From positions 1-20,606 of the forward strand of contig JADGJG010000418.1 of NCBI GenBank assembly GCA_027596195.1: 20,606 nt of DNA, read 5' to 3'. The DNA comes from Podochytrium sp. JEL0797 (lineage: Eukaryota > Chytridiomycota > Chytridiomycetes > Chytridiales > Chytriomycetaceae). Under the pieces are notes generated by a model. It was not told where the DNA came from. It was given only the letters and a program-made list of their open reading frames with translations, and searched no databases. Shown one piece after another: positions 1-10,900 of this stretch (positions are counted from its first letter, which is position 1; each line of letters starts with the position of its first letter). The position numbers and the translations under genes were made by a program.

Positions 1-75
<75 letters not shown>
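1..75. repeat. Poly-C homopolymer, 75 bases
   Basis: The sequence opens with 75 uninterrupted C residues. This is not a telomeric repeat of the TTAGGG type. It may be a real homopolymer that stopped assembly or a sequencing or assembly artefact at a contig end. Shorter G or C runs occur elsewhere in the window, inside introns, at 905-915 and 12341-12362. Confidence 0.95.
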
Positions 76-76
<1 letters not shown>

Positions 77-183
77 TTGCGATGGGTTTTGATCCAGAAA
101 AAGGCCAGAAAAAGAGAAAGAAAAGGAAAAAAAGAGATCAAGGTTAAGAGCTCGTTGGGAAGAGGAATTAATGTCATGCTTAA

Positions 184-384
184 GTCACGATTTTCGCAGA
201 TACCGCTGGTCCCAAGCCTTCCTTCACATCGGACGAGTTCTTTGCCGAAAAGAACGCCGACCCCAAGCTCATCTCTCTCGGGCAGGGCTTCGTTCCAAGT
301 GCTTCCGCCGCCGCGTTCGTTACCACTGGAACTGTCGACATGGGAGCGACCTCTCCCGGTCGTGTTTCTAATTCCATAACTTAG
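184..384 (+). CDS. Possible terminal exon or remnant, unrecognised
   Basis: An open frame of 66 codons begins right after an in-frame TAA and a possible acceptor (CTTAAG), and ends at TAG 382-384. The reading includes a stretch ending in KLISLGQGF, which faintly recalls the Gly-Gln-Gly-Phe turn of class I/II aminotransferases, but nothing else supports that family. Several other frames, including the complementary strand, are also open here because the DNA is GC-rich. There is no start codon in this frame, so it would have to be a last exon whose upstream part is lost in or beyond the poly-C tract. It may be non-coding. Confidence 0.2.
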   Translation, partial: VTIFADTAGPKPSFTSDEFFAEKNADPKLISLGQGFVPSASAAAFVTTGTVDMGATSPGRVSNSIT

Positions 385-599
385 AAAGTATTCAACCCGT
401 TTGAGAAGACAAGAACAAGGACCCTCGTGTTAGACACTCGGAGAGGAGTTGAAGACATATGCATAAATTATCTTTTCTCTGCTTTTATCCATCCCCGGAG
501 AAGGAGAAATCGAAAAATCCTGAATCACCATGATTTACCAAATGGGTCGATTTTTAACCCCTCTTTTTCTTAATACTATAAATACTGAAGAGATGTATT
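385..599. other. Intergenic, no gene seen
   Basis: This is AT-rich sequence between the doubtful left fragment and the 3' end of the TFIIA gamma gene. I see no open frame with coding character and no RNA gene. Confidence 0.5.
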
Positions 600-605
600 T
601 TTATT
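600..605 (-). terminator. AATAAA polyadenylation signal of the TFIIA gamma gene
   Basis: The minus strand reads AATAAA about 35 nt beyond the TAA stop of the TFIIA gamma gene. The position suits a cleavage and polyadenylation signal. Confidence 0.5.
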
Positions 606-639
606 GATTTTTTGGATTATAACGTGATTTTCATCGAGA

Positions 640-1209
640 TTACGGCTTTGCAACGCACGCAACGAGTTTCACTTTCTGATCGCACTTCACAGTTTCCGAA
701 TTCTCTGTTTTGTTTTTTTTCGCATGAAGACAAGTCAGTGCAGTTCCCACGCTCGCCCTCCCTGGACCTACCGAATTTGAAGGTCGAATTGTCAATTACG
801 AACGTCCAGACATCGTCGCAGAATCGGTAAATATGCAGTTTGCCCTGTTTTGCAAGGCGGGGATGGAAGGGTGATGAATATTTCCCGCATTTCGCACATC
901 GCATGGGGGGGGGGGCGAATTGAATCACACGAATGTTCAGACCTTAATCGTGGCCTTTGCCTTCACTTTCGAACGCAGGGCTTCGGCAATACTCGCATGG
1001 AACTAATGCGGGGTGTGTGTTTGTGTGTGGATGAGCCACCGCAACCTCACAATCAGCGAGCGAGCGAGAGCGCCCGTTTGTCAAACCTGATGAATCATGT
1101 GGTTCGCGGCTGCCGGTTCGATCGTGCCTTCCTCAATCATTTCGTCCAGGGCGTCTGAGAGCGCCATTCCGATCGTGGATTGGTTATAGAATTCGTACTG
1201 CGTGGCCAT
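640..1209 (-). CDS. TOA2: Transcription initiation factor IIA gamma (small) subunit
   Basis: TFIIA gamma pairs with the alpha/beta subunit and stabilises TBP on the TATA box in the nucleus. Exons on the minus strand: 1209-1087, 1002-943, 844-772 and 704-640. The introns are 84, 98 and 67 nt, all GT-AG. The joined frame is 106 residues, against about 109 in human and 122 in yeast. The N-terminal helical part carries STIGMALSDALDEMI, the family's second-helix pattern. Exon 2 supplies the KVKAKATIK segment. Exon 3 gives the hallmark YRFCDDVWTFV strand of the beta-barrel, and exon 4 ends in KVKLVACVAKP. The ATG at 1209 sits in an A-rich context and is the only sensible start. The phases agree at all three junctions (0, 0, 1). 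Intron 2 contains an 11-nt C run on the sense strand. Confidence 0.95.
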
Positions 1210-1738
1210 TTTCGAAGAGTTTTTTTCGAGGGACGGCAAAGACGCTGAACCACATCTGACGTGCTGGCTCAAAATATAATAGATTCGGTTTCATTGCGTG
1301 CGGCGTGCGGGGTGAGTTTGGGAACGGAACGACCGAATAGGCAACAGATTGGATTTCGAGAGGGACAAAGAATGTTGATTGAAAAGCCAGAGAATCAAAT
1401 GCAACTGGAGCGTATGTGAAACCATTGGCGCATGTGAGGCCAGAAAGAATATCAACGGTTGGAAACGAATGGAATTCACGTGATCAGTTTTTTTAATTTT
1501 ATTCACATCGAGCTTTGCCAAACAAAGTGGAACCAAGGGGCTTACGCAGTTTGTGCTTTGAGCTTGAACGAGAATGGTTATTTTCTTCTCTTTCCCGCTA
1601 CTGCAGCTTCCATAAATTTTAACGAATTGAACTGAATAAATTCCGACACACGCCACCTGCGGCCCTCTGGCAACCGAAACAACAACAAAACGCGACTTCT
1701 CAATCACCAACACCTCACCGTAATGTCGTTACGCCATT
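1210..1738. other. Intergenic: TFIIA gamma promoter side and F-box gene 3' flank
   Basis: This 529-bp stretch lies between two minus-strand genes. It must hold the TFIIA gamma promoter; a TATATT-like stretch lies around 1273-1281. A 140-codon open frame on the minus strand (1291-1713) has no ATG at its start and an unconvincing composition, so I do not call it. Confidence 0.5.
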
Positions 1739-2809
1739 TTACATCCACTCAACTAAGAACCCATTCGCATCACCCACCTCGACTCCAGAACCTCCCGTCA
1801 AACGCACACAATTCTTGAACACCATCAATTGGAAAACGAACACATCCACCAATGGAGCAATCACGGCCGTCACGTCATAGTTGGAAACGCGAAAGTTTTC
1901 GATCGTCAGGGATTCGAGGTGCTTGAGCAACGCGTGCGGGTGGAGTTTGGGGAAACCGACGGGCCAATTGATGCGTGTGCTGACTGCCATGCGCAAGGTT
2001 TTCAGCATGGGGGCTTTCGTGATGACCTCGTTGTAGAATATGTCGATTTCGCGGTGGTCCTTGGAAAACACGTGCTGAATTGCGACATCGAGCTTTGTCA
2101 AGCACATGCGCAGGGGCAAGCAAAAGTCGTACTCGAGCTGCAAATACACGCCCGTCATAAAGAAGGAGTCGAGCTTGCCGAATAAGCTCCAAAACTCGCC
2201 AAACGCGTACGAATTCTTGGCAGAAAGGCATCGGAACTCGACGAGATTCTGAGCCTTTCCGAAGCTGTCGCCAAAGTTGACTGTGCGCCAATTGACCGAG
2301 AAGATGGTCAGAGACTTCAGGGACGGGCCCAAGAAGGGGGCCATGAGAGTCAACACGCTGTTGGCGACTTTCTTGTCCAGGTGGACGGAGCGAAAGTTTC
2401 CGTGTCCTGCTTTGATGAGCTGCTTGATGGCCTTTTGCTCATCGGTTGTGGAATAAACGTATTTTTTGTAGTCGGTGCTTTTCAAGGTGAGTGCTTGGAC
2501 AGAGCCAGCGGGAATGCGGGACAACAGCGACACGAATCTGGGGACTTCAAGGCTCCACCACAGCGCAGGAACAGCAGTGAAGAGTGGGCGCCAGGCCTTG
2601 CAGACAAGAGTGGAACAAAGGGCCAATTCGTGGAGGGGAAGGAACGCCATCATGTGGATGAGGACTTCGACGGGAACAGAGGCAAAGGCTCCCATGGTGG
2701 TGGGATCGCGATGGCTGGGGGCTGGTTGGGTTCCGTCGATGGAGGAGGGCTTTGGCTTCTTGGGCTGTCTTGGCTTCTTTGGCTTGGCTGGGCCTTTCTG
2801 CGCGTTCAT
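1739..2809 (-). CDS. F-box protein
   Basis: F-box proteins are substrate adaptors of SCF (Skp1-Cullin-F-box) ubiquitin ligases. From the ATG at 2809 the protein has 356 residues and no intron. Residues about 5-21 form a Lys/Pro-rich basic tail. Residues 43-80 are the F-box (SVPVEVLIHMMAFLP, then LCSTLVCKAWRPLF), matching the usual P..vl..i..yL pattern with the late Cys-Lys-x-Trp. The remainder, to about residue 330, has LRR-like L..L.i segments (SLKSLTIFSV, TLRMAVS, HLESLTIENF) and is probably a divergent substrate-binding domain. In-frame ATGs also exist at 2869 and 2908. I prefer 2809 because its context is better and the DNA above it is AT-rich with rare-looking codons, like a leader. The target is unknown. 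It diverges from the apyrase gene. Confidence 0.8.
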   Translation of the reverse strand: MNAQKGPAKPKKPRQPKKPKPSSIDGTQPAPSHRDPTTMGAFASVPVEVLIHMMAFLPLHELALCSTLVCKAWRPLFTAVPALWWSLEVPRFVSLLSRIPAGSVQALTLKSTDYKKYVYSTTDEQKAIKQLIKAGHGNFRSVHLDKKVANSVLTLMAPFLGPSLKSLTIFSVNWRTVNFGDSFGKAQNLVEFRCLSAKNSYAFGEFWSLFGKLDSFFMTGVYLQLEYDFCLPLRMCLTKLDVAIQHVFSKDHREIDIFYNEVITKAPMLKTLRMAVSTRINWPVGFPKLHPHALLKHLESLTIENFRVSNYDVTAVIAPLVDVFVFQLMVFKNCVRLTGGSGVEVGDANGFLVEWM

Positions 2810-3120
2810 TTTTGCGGTGAAAAAAATCTGCATTGTGCGAATCGCCCATGCTTTGGCTGCCGCATTCATTGATTTTATTACGCGCCTTAAGAAATGAAAT
2901 AAGGTCATGTCAAGAAAGAATCTTCGTGATATGCTTAGAGCCCCTTCCACCCGAAAACGTGAGATTGAATGTCGCTGGGTGCAACACTGCTAAGAAAGTA
3001 TGGGTCGCAAGCAATATAAACACTTGCACCATGCCTGGATGTGATGCAAGTGTTTTTTGAACAGATCACGCATGCACCAAAAATGAAATCGGAGATTAAA
3101 ATTTTCTTCATCACAAATTG
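2810..3120. promoter_or_regulatory. Divergent promoter of F-box and apyrase genes
   Basis: This 311-bp spacer separates the two start codons. On the plus strand a TATAAA lies at 3015-3020, about 100 nt before the apyrase ATG. It abuts an 11-bp inverted repeat listed separately. No further motif is clear. Confidence 0.5.
3018..3055. repeat. 11-bp perfect inverted repeat in divergent promoter
   Basis: AAACACTTGCA at 3018-3028 is repeated inverted as TGCAAGTGTTT at 3045-3055, with a 16-nt spacer. It overlaps the 3' end of the TATAAA box. It could be a dyad site for a dimeric regulator. A hairpin followed by T residues is also formally possible, but that is not a eukaryotic Pol II terminator. 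Confidence 0.75.
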
Positions 3121-4810
3121 ATGAAGACACGGGTCTTTGCGGCGCTTGCTTTGTTACTACTTGGCTCAGCGCCCCTCGCTACGGCGTCGCTGTTCTCGTG
3201 GATGGCGCTGCCTTCGTCGCTCGACTTTGAGGCGTTCGCCTTTGGTGCATGGCCTAGCGAGGCCTGGCACCGCGACCGCCACTTTGGCATCGTCGTTGAC
3301 GCGGGGTCCTCTGGCTCTCGTCTCCTCGTCTATTCGTGGCGCCTCAACAACGCCACGAAAGACACTCTGCCCACAATCAACAAGGCCTTTCCCGACATTT
3401 CAAAGAAAGACTCGTTCCTCAACATTGCCCCGGGTCTGTCCTCTCTCTCGTCGCCATCCTCATCTCCGTCGCTCGAAGCAACAGAGGAATACCTCAGGCC
3501 TCTTATCGATTTCGCAAAATCTGCCATTCCAGCACACAAACACGTGTCGACTCCCATCTTTCTCTTGGCCACCGCCGGCATGCGACTGATCCCAGAAGAC
3601 CATCAAAACAGCATCATGGACCACGCATGCACTGCCGTACGGCAGCTGTCCGATTTTGACATCAGCGGCGGCTGCGACAAGCACTTTCGGATCATTTCGG
3701 GGGAAGAGGAGGGTCTTTATGGATGGGTTGCCGTGAATTACCTCAATGGTGGTTTTGGTGATCCCGAAAAACAGAGTCCTCCTCCGCAACACCCGGACAG
3801 CCCCACTACGTATGGCTTTTTGGACATGGGTGGTGCGAGCACGCAGTTTGCGTTCGAACCCACCGAACGCATGAAGAAGGCGCATGCAGAGGAGTTGAAA
3901 CATGTCATGCTCAGGACTGTGGGAGGAGTAGACGTGTCGTATCACATTTTCGTTTCAACCTTTCTGGGATTCGGAGTCAACGAAGCTCGGCGGCGATACG
4001 TCGAAGGGTTGGCAGAAGATGCTGGCATCGTCGTGGTGGACTCTACTGGCCTCATTCTGGACGTTGATTCACCTACCGGGGTCCACGATCCATGTCTCCC
4101 CTTCAACCTCACTCTCAAGTCGGACAAATATCTCTCACGCGTGACCTCATCTCCGACTCCCGAACTGATTGGCACGGGATCCTTGCAAAAATGCCTCAGC
4201 GGTCTTCATCCACACCTCCGCAAGAATCTCCCGTGCGAGAAGCAAGGCCCATGCTTGTTTGATGGCGTTTCTGCTCCAATCAAGGATTTCAAGAAACACC
4301 GGTTCATTGGGGTTTCCGAATATTGTGAGTGAATAATTGTCGTGTGTTGCATGTTTCCTAGCACATTGAATTCTCACCCTGCTCGTCCTAGATTATACCC
4401 CGACATCTGTCCCCGGCGCCGTCACCCACGGAGGAGCGTATCACTTTTCCGAGTTTGCCAAGAATGCCGAAAAGGTGTGCCAAGGCCCATACGACCCAAA
4501 CACGTTGCACACAATCTACCACCGAACCCACGGCGTCATCGTCGAACCCGACAGCATCGAAGAGAACCGACTCCAGCTGCAGTGTTTCAAAGCCGCTTGG
4601 GTCTTGGAAGTGTTGCATGATGGGTTTGGAATTCCGCGCGAGGACGTGTTGAACACAACGACGACAAGTTCGAGGCATTCTTTGCTGGGTGCTGAAAAGA
4701 GTCCGTTTGAATCTGTGAATGAGTTGAATGGATTCAAGATCAGTTGGACGTTAGGGGCGATGCTGTTGCATGTTTCTTCATTGATTGAACCTCATTTTGA
4801 TAGTTTATAG
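3121..4810 (+). CDS. GDA1/CD39-family apyrase (nucleoside di/triphosphatase)
   Basis: These enzymes hydrolyse NDPs and NTPs; in fungi (Gda1, Ynd1) they act in the Golgi lumen, removing the UDP or GDP left by glycosyltransferases. Exons are 3121-4324 and 4392-4810, separated by a 67-nt GTGAGT...CTAG intron in phase 1, giving 540 residues. Residues 1-23 are a hydrophobic signal or anchor. All five apyrase conserved regions are visible: DAGSSGSR (60-67), ATAGMRL (150-156), SGEEEGLYGW (193-202, with the catalytic-type Glu at 197), LDMGGASTQ (234-242) and, in exon 2, ISWTLGAMLLHV. Exon 2 also has the usual CFKAAWVLEVL helix. No C-terminal membrane helix follows region 5, unlike yeast Ynd1, so the enzyme should be lumenal or N-terminally anchored. 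It has several N-glycosylation sequons. The TTG just before the ATG is not the start. Confidence 0.93.
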
Positions 4811-4910
4811 TTTGAATAGAATGTATTTTTTCTCATACGAGAGTTAAATGGACTGATGGTGGGCATTTGCGTTCACTCAAAAAATCACAACTTTATTCTG
4901 TTTTTTCTGG
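4811..4910. other. Convergent 3' spacer with minus-strand polyadenylation signal
   Basis: Only 100 bp separate the apyrase stop (plus) from the stop of the large LRR gene (minus). The minus strand reads AATAAA at 4892-4897, 14 nt after the LRR gene stop, which supports that stop codon. I see no equally clear signal for the apyrase. Confidence 0.55.
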
Positions 4911-7900
4911 CTATCTTCTCATATCGCCACGCAAAAGCTGACCACGCTTCTTGTTGCTGTTCAGCTGGAACGCGTATGGCAACCCAGGGCGATACTTCAA
5001 GCACCACGAGAGGTCATTCGCGTACGACTCGAATCTTTGGTACCAATAATCTGGTTCTGCAAAGTTACCCGAGTTTCTGAACATGCTTTCGAGATCTTGA
5101 CCATTGAGGTATGCGATCCAGTAAGATTCGTAGTCAGGGCTCGCAAAGGTGCCATCTTGCGAGACTGACCAACAATTCACGAGTTTGTTGGCTTCGGTAG
5201 AGTCCGATTTCCTATTGAACCAAGAGTTTGTGAGTCGGACGAAATGGAAGAGTTTGTCGCTGCGTTTCCTACACTGTTCCTCCACTCTTGATAATGATTG
5301 CAACCAGCGCGGGCGGAAGTGACCCTGTGAGACGAGAGTTTCCAACCAACGAGCTAACAAAAAAAAACAGCTTCAGCATTTGGTAAGGTCTCAATCAATG
5401 TCTCACATTGATTTCAAATTTGTCAAGGCGGCCAGTTCGCCTGGAATGGGACCACTCAGGGAGTTTCCGGAAAAATCTCTGCAAAATTGTTGAGAGATCA
5501 AACAAGAAACATGACACAGGGGGCCCAGGACTTACAAATTCTGAAGCAATCTGCATTGAGCCAATGCAGGTGGAATTCCACCCGTTAATGTGTTGCCCGC
5601 AAAGTTACTGTCATTTTAAAACATGGTTTAGCACTGATTCCAATATTCTCTCAGAAATATTTACAGATTCGTTAAAGCCGTTAGTTGTCCGAGTGATGTT
5701 GGAATTCCTCCAGTCAATGAGTTTCCTGCAAAGTTTCTACCGATTTGAATGAAAAATTAGGCTCTCATTCCAAATATTCTCAGAAATATTTTACAAATTC
5801 GTCAAAGCCGTGAGTTGTCCAAGCGCTGGTGGGATGGCTCCCGACAATGTGTTTCCAGCAAAGTTCCTAATAGTTTGTTTTTAGTTTTTCTGCCCCAGTT
5901 CAAAATAACAAGGAGCAACAAACAGGTTCGTCAATGCAGTCAGTTGCCCCAGAGCAGCAGGAATCGGTCCACTCAAAGCACATCCAGAAAAGTCCAAATT
6001 CGACAATGCTGCGAGGGAGCCAAGTGTTGCCGGGATAGCTCCCGTAATTCCCAAATTCGCAAACACGCTGTTTTTGCAAGTGTGTATGTGAGTCAATTAT
6101 ATAAAAATAATCGAATGAACTCACGCTTGAATAGCACGGCCGTTGGCAAACTGCAGGAATGCACCACCCGAGGATCGTCTTTTAAGTTTTCCAGCTGATG
6201 CGGGAGAAAGTGGGAACGTGATATCGGCAGGAACATGAAGACAATCGATTCCAAAGTTGTAGGATGGAAATGAGGATGTGACCGTGAGGCAGTCTGGGTT
6301 TGCGATTGCTGATGCACTGGTGGTAGTTGCAGTGAAAGTGGTGGTTGCAGTCACGGCAAATGAAGTGGGAATGATAATTTCTGTTGCTTGGGTAGCAGAA
6401 GTGGTACTTTGAGTTACATTAGACTGGACGGAAGAAAGAGTTGCAATGATTGGATTCTCTGAACTAGAGAAGACGCATGCATTCTCAGAGCAAAGACAGC
6501 TGGTGCCACATGTCCCACAATTGTTGTTATCACCCAAATATCCAGTTTGGCAGCACTCGGGGTTTTTAGTGGTTGTATTCGGCATATTGGGAAAACAGTT
6601 TGCAAAATCGATCAAGAATGATTGCGGATTCGCAGCAATCAAACGGCTTGGCTGGAACGAGGGTCCCGAAAGAAAGTTTGAGCTCACGTCCACAAACACG
6701 ATCCGATTGTTGAAAGTGAGGTTGGGAAGGGTTCCAGTGAATCGGTTGTCAGCAAGGATGAAGGAAGAATAGTTTTTTTGCTGGTTGATGCCGAGTTGGA
6801 GGGGGATTGAGCCTGTGAGCAATGTGCCTGAGATTTCTCTGCAAAATGATTGCTAATTCAGTTGCTTTTTAAGTCGATGAATATCTTACAGATTGTAGAG
6901 ATTTGATAAAAGCCCTATCTCAGTTGGAAGCGAGCCACTGAATGGTGTGCTAAAGACAGCAAATCCAGCGAGTTGAGTCAAATTTCCGATTGTTGTAGGA
7001 ATTGTCCCATTCATCTGGGTGTTGGCTACAATTCTAAAAAATAAATTGAGATTGCGTAAATTAAAGGGAGACTGAGTCCTACAAATTTGTCAGATTGGAC
7101 ATTAATCCAATCTCAGTAGGAAGATCTCCTGAAATAAAGGACCCTGCTATGACTCTGTAGCATGGAGTAAGGTTTGGAATTAAAAGTGCAAGGAGGCACA
7201 TACAATGACTTGAGGCTTTTCAAGAGGCCAATTTGTGTTGGGATTGTTCCACTTGTATTGGAGGCAAATGTGAGGCCTTGCAGCGTACTCAATTGGTTTA
7301 GAGGTTCAAGATTTGTGGGAATCCATCCAGCAACCGTGGTTCTAAAATAATTATTAGCTCGCATAAAACAAAAGATATAATACTCACATATAGAAAGTAT
7401 CATTTGATACCCAACCATCCTTTTCTACTCCACTGCAAACCACTTCAACTTCCGGTGATCCAGATTGTGCACAGCAATTCTCGGTTGCAGTGAACACATC
7501 TGGGAACACTCCTGCCAATATCTCACAGTCACCCAAGTTCGCGACAACACATTGATTATTCACACAAGCTCTGCCAATCCCATTGCATTGTCCACGACAG
7601 CAGAGCGGATTCAGTTCCTCTGGTGAAAGGCTCTCAAAACAATTGAACAGGTCGTTTGAAATAATTTGGGACACTGGTCCACTTAATGTGTTGTTCTCGA
7701 GAGACAAGGAGTAGAATGGGAATGATGAATTGAAGTTCACATATCCACTCAAGTTATTGTTGTTGAGTTCGCTATTGCAAATAAATTAAAACGCCATCAT
7801 GCTCTATGAAGGAATGAAAAGAAAAAACTTACAACATGCGATCAAAATTACTGTATGGCATTGTGAGTAACACATCTGGAATCGAGCCAGTGAGCTGATT

Positions 7901-10900
7901 GAAGCTGAGATCCATATTATTCAACATGAGGCAATTTGCAAGTTGAGATGGAATGCCCCCCGTCAGATTGTTGTGGGACAAGTCAATAGTTTCCAAGCTT
8001 CCCATATTTCCCAATTCAGTTGGAATGGTTCCTGAAATTTCATTCCTTTGCAAATTCCTAATGAAGGGGGGGTTTTAAGAGAAAAGTTTTTTTGTTTCGA
8101 AAATCCATTGCTCACAATGTTTTCAAGCTGGCCATGAGACCAATTTCTGTTGGAATAATCTTGTCAGGACCTGTGAAGGCTGCATTCACAATGGTGAAAG
8201 ATTCGAGATTTGTCAAGAGTCCAACTTCTGACGGAATCACGCCAGAAATATTTGCAATTATGATCAAAGATTTCAAGTTTGTCAAGGAACCAATTTCTGT
8301 GGGAAGAAGGCCAAGTGGGTATCCTCCATCTTCGGCGATTTCCCTAGATGAATTTTATGGTCAATATTGGAGAGAAAAAAAAGGCATACAATTCAACTCA
8401 ACAGGTATGTCAAGGTAGTGAGAAGACCAATCTCTGTTGGAATTGCTCCATTTGTGAACAGATCGGTCATTGAGAGGTACTCAAGCCCTGTCATGTTTGC
8501 CAGTGCTCCAATTGTTTCTGGAATAGCATCCACATTGTAAATCATCAAAGAATTCACCCTAGACTGCAATTCAGCTGAACATCCGACTTGGATCTGTGCA
8601 TTCGGTGTCACACAGCAATCCAGTGCCCCATTAAACACATCTGGAAAAGCCTCCGCGATTGAAAAACAATCGTTCAAATTCGTGACTTGACATTGGTTGT
8701 TGATGCAGTTGTTTCCGAGTCCAAAACACGTGACACCACATTCCCCGCAGTTGTTCATGTCTCCAAGGTTGCCGTTTGCGCAACAGCTCGGGTTTGCAAT
8801 GTTCCAACCACTTGTTTGATTGGTGGAGGTGGTTCCATTCGGATATCCAGTCGGTAAATTTGTCTCGGTGGTTCCGTTCAGGGTTCCGGTCGGATAAGTT
8901 GTCCCGTTGGTCCCATTCGAATAATTGGTCTCTGAAAAGTATTCAGTTGTGGCTGTTGAGGTTGTTGAAAATTCGGTTGTTGGAGAATCAGGCGTTTCTG
9001 TAGCCATTGCAGTGATTGTGGACGTTGGTGTCTCCTGGGTGAGAGAAAAGTCCAAAGTTGCAGTCATTGAAGGGGAAATCATAATTTCAGTTTCTTGGGT
9101 AGCAGTTGTGAAGTAATTTGTCTCATTATTGGTGCCATTCAGATAAGTAGATGTAGCATTCGTTTCCTGGGTGAAAGGCGCGTCCAAAGTTGCAGTCAGA
9201 GACTCTGACTTTTCTGTAGCCATTGTAGATGTTGCAGACATTGGCGTTTCCTGGGTGAAAGACAAGTCCACGGTTGCAGTCATTGAAGAGGAAATCATAA
9301 TTTCAGTTTCTTGGGTAGCAGATGTGAAGTTATTTGTCTCAGTATTGGTGCTATTCGGAGAGCTTGTCTCATTGAAGTTGCTGGTTCCATTTAGGTCTCT
9401 TTTGTTCAAGAAGTTGGTTCCATTCGAGTAATTTGTCTCGGTGAAAGTATTTGTCTCATTCGAGTACTCGGTCGTGGCTGTCGTTACAAAATCAGTCGTT
9501 GGAGAATCAGGCGTTTCTGTAGCCATTGCAGATATTGTGGACATTGGTGTCTCCTGGGTGAGAGTCAATTCCAAAGTTGCAGTCAGAGACTCGGACTTCA
9601 TTGTAAATATTGTGGACATTGGCGTTTCCTGGGTAAAATTCAAGTCCAAAGTTGCCGTCATTGAAGTGGAAATCATACTTTCAGTTTCTTGGGTAGCAGT
9701 TGTGAAGTAATTTGTCTCGTTATTGGTGACATTCAAATAATTTGTCCCGTTGAAGTAGTTGGTTCCATTCAGGTAATTTGTCTCGTTGAAGTAGTTGGGC
9801 CCAGTTTGATTGAATGAATTGGTCCAATTTCCACAACAAGAAACACGAAAATCAGTCCCATTCGTCTGATTAAAACCTCCTCCTTCCCAGAGAGTAGAGT
9901 TGCAACAGGCTGGACCGGTGGATGGTGGAGGAACTTCTGCCGGTGGTATTGAGGACGAGTTGTTGACAAAGGACAGTTGACTTGTCAAACAGTTGAAAGT
10001 GTCGTTGTAAACTCCGGTTCTGTTGGAGACTCCGAGACTGGTGCCCGAAAACAGGTTGTTTTCGAGATTCAGGACGTATGTGGAGCCGAAATTGGTGGGG
10101 ATGTTGCCGACAAAACGGTTGTGGGACAGATCGCTGTTAAGAGTGCAGGAAACAGTTTAATACATGGAGAGAGAGGTATTAAACTCACATGTAATTCAAA
10201 TTAGGAAACACGAACGCCAAATTCACAATCGATCCGGTCAGCTGATTGAACTGCAATGCAAGGGTGTGCATTTGAAACTGCTCGTAATATAGGGGCAACT
10301 GTAGAAATCCAGTCAACTGGTTGTTGCTGAGTTCAAGGGTTCCGAGTCTTTGAGAGAGCCAAAAGGAGGGTGGAATTGAGCCACCGAGCTGATTATTGCT
10401 CGCGACGCTATTTAACGGGTTATTAGGATGAATCAAAAAATGGCAAAAATACGAACAAGGAAGCGAGATTGGTCATCTCGCCCAAGATGGACGGAATTTG
10501 TCCCGTCAGCATATTGAACGATAAGTCGCTACAGTTTAGCAGCATGAGTAATAAAGAAGCAGAGGAGGATCAAATTGGGGGTTACATTATGCTCATGAGT
10601 GGGAAGGTTGCGAGTTGCGTCGGAATCGACCCCGTGAGCTGATTTCCGGCCAGAACCAACATATTCAAAAAACTACCGGATCCAGAAAAATTGGCTGGAA
10701 TCTCTCCAGAGAGCTGGTTGTTCGACAAGTCTCTGTTGGTGAAAAATAAGTGCAGCTTAAGGTGCGGGGATCTCGAAAACCAAGACGGGTGTTATTACAT
10801 GCTCTGCAACGTGGTCATTTCAAACAATTCGATAGGAATCGTGCTCTGGCTCATGTTGAATCCCGTCAGCCTTATGGCCTTCATCGAATTCCATTCCGAC

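Noticed and set aside
1..75. Poly-C start as a telomere
   Set aside because: There is no telomeric repeat unit, only a homopolymer.
77..379. 100-codon plus-strand frame at the left end
   Set aside because: It has no ATG of good context and a Lys/Arg then Ser/Pro composition from purine-rich and GC-rich DNA. A competing frame (184-384) is slightly more protein-like.
1291..1713. 140-codon open frame on the minus strand
   Set aside because: It begins at a GTG, has no plausible initiator, and its composition matches AT-rich intergenic DNA between two well-defined genes.
1829..2897. Plus-strand frames of 118-163 codons opposite the F-box gene
   Set aside because: The minus-strand frame carries a recognisable F-box, while the plus frames have no family features.
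3045..3060. Hairpin plus T-run as an intrinsic terminator
   Set aside because: The gene structure is eukaryotic Pol II, and the element lies in a divergent promoter next to a TATA box.
5212..5353. LRR protein ending at the in-frame TAG 5269-5271
   Set aside because: Possible as an intron-retained form, but the long open downstream frame, matching intron phase and size, and the AATAAA after 4911 favour splicing.
5100..5360. A separate gene covering the 149-codon frame 4911-5360
   Set aside because: It has no ATG start. Its 3' part joins the LRR gene perfectly through a phase-2 intron, and its 5' part overlaps the last LRR in another frame.
8776..9710. Several plus-strand frames of 60-90 codons rich in Val/Ser
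   Set aside because: They are the antisense of the Asn/Thr-rich repeats of the LRR gene; repetition keeps the opposite frames open.
10408..10456. Frameshift or pseudogene in LRR exon 4
   Set aside because: It looks broken only if the donor GTATTT is used. GTTCGT three bases upstream... keeps the 24-residue LRR spacing and phase 2.
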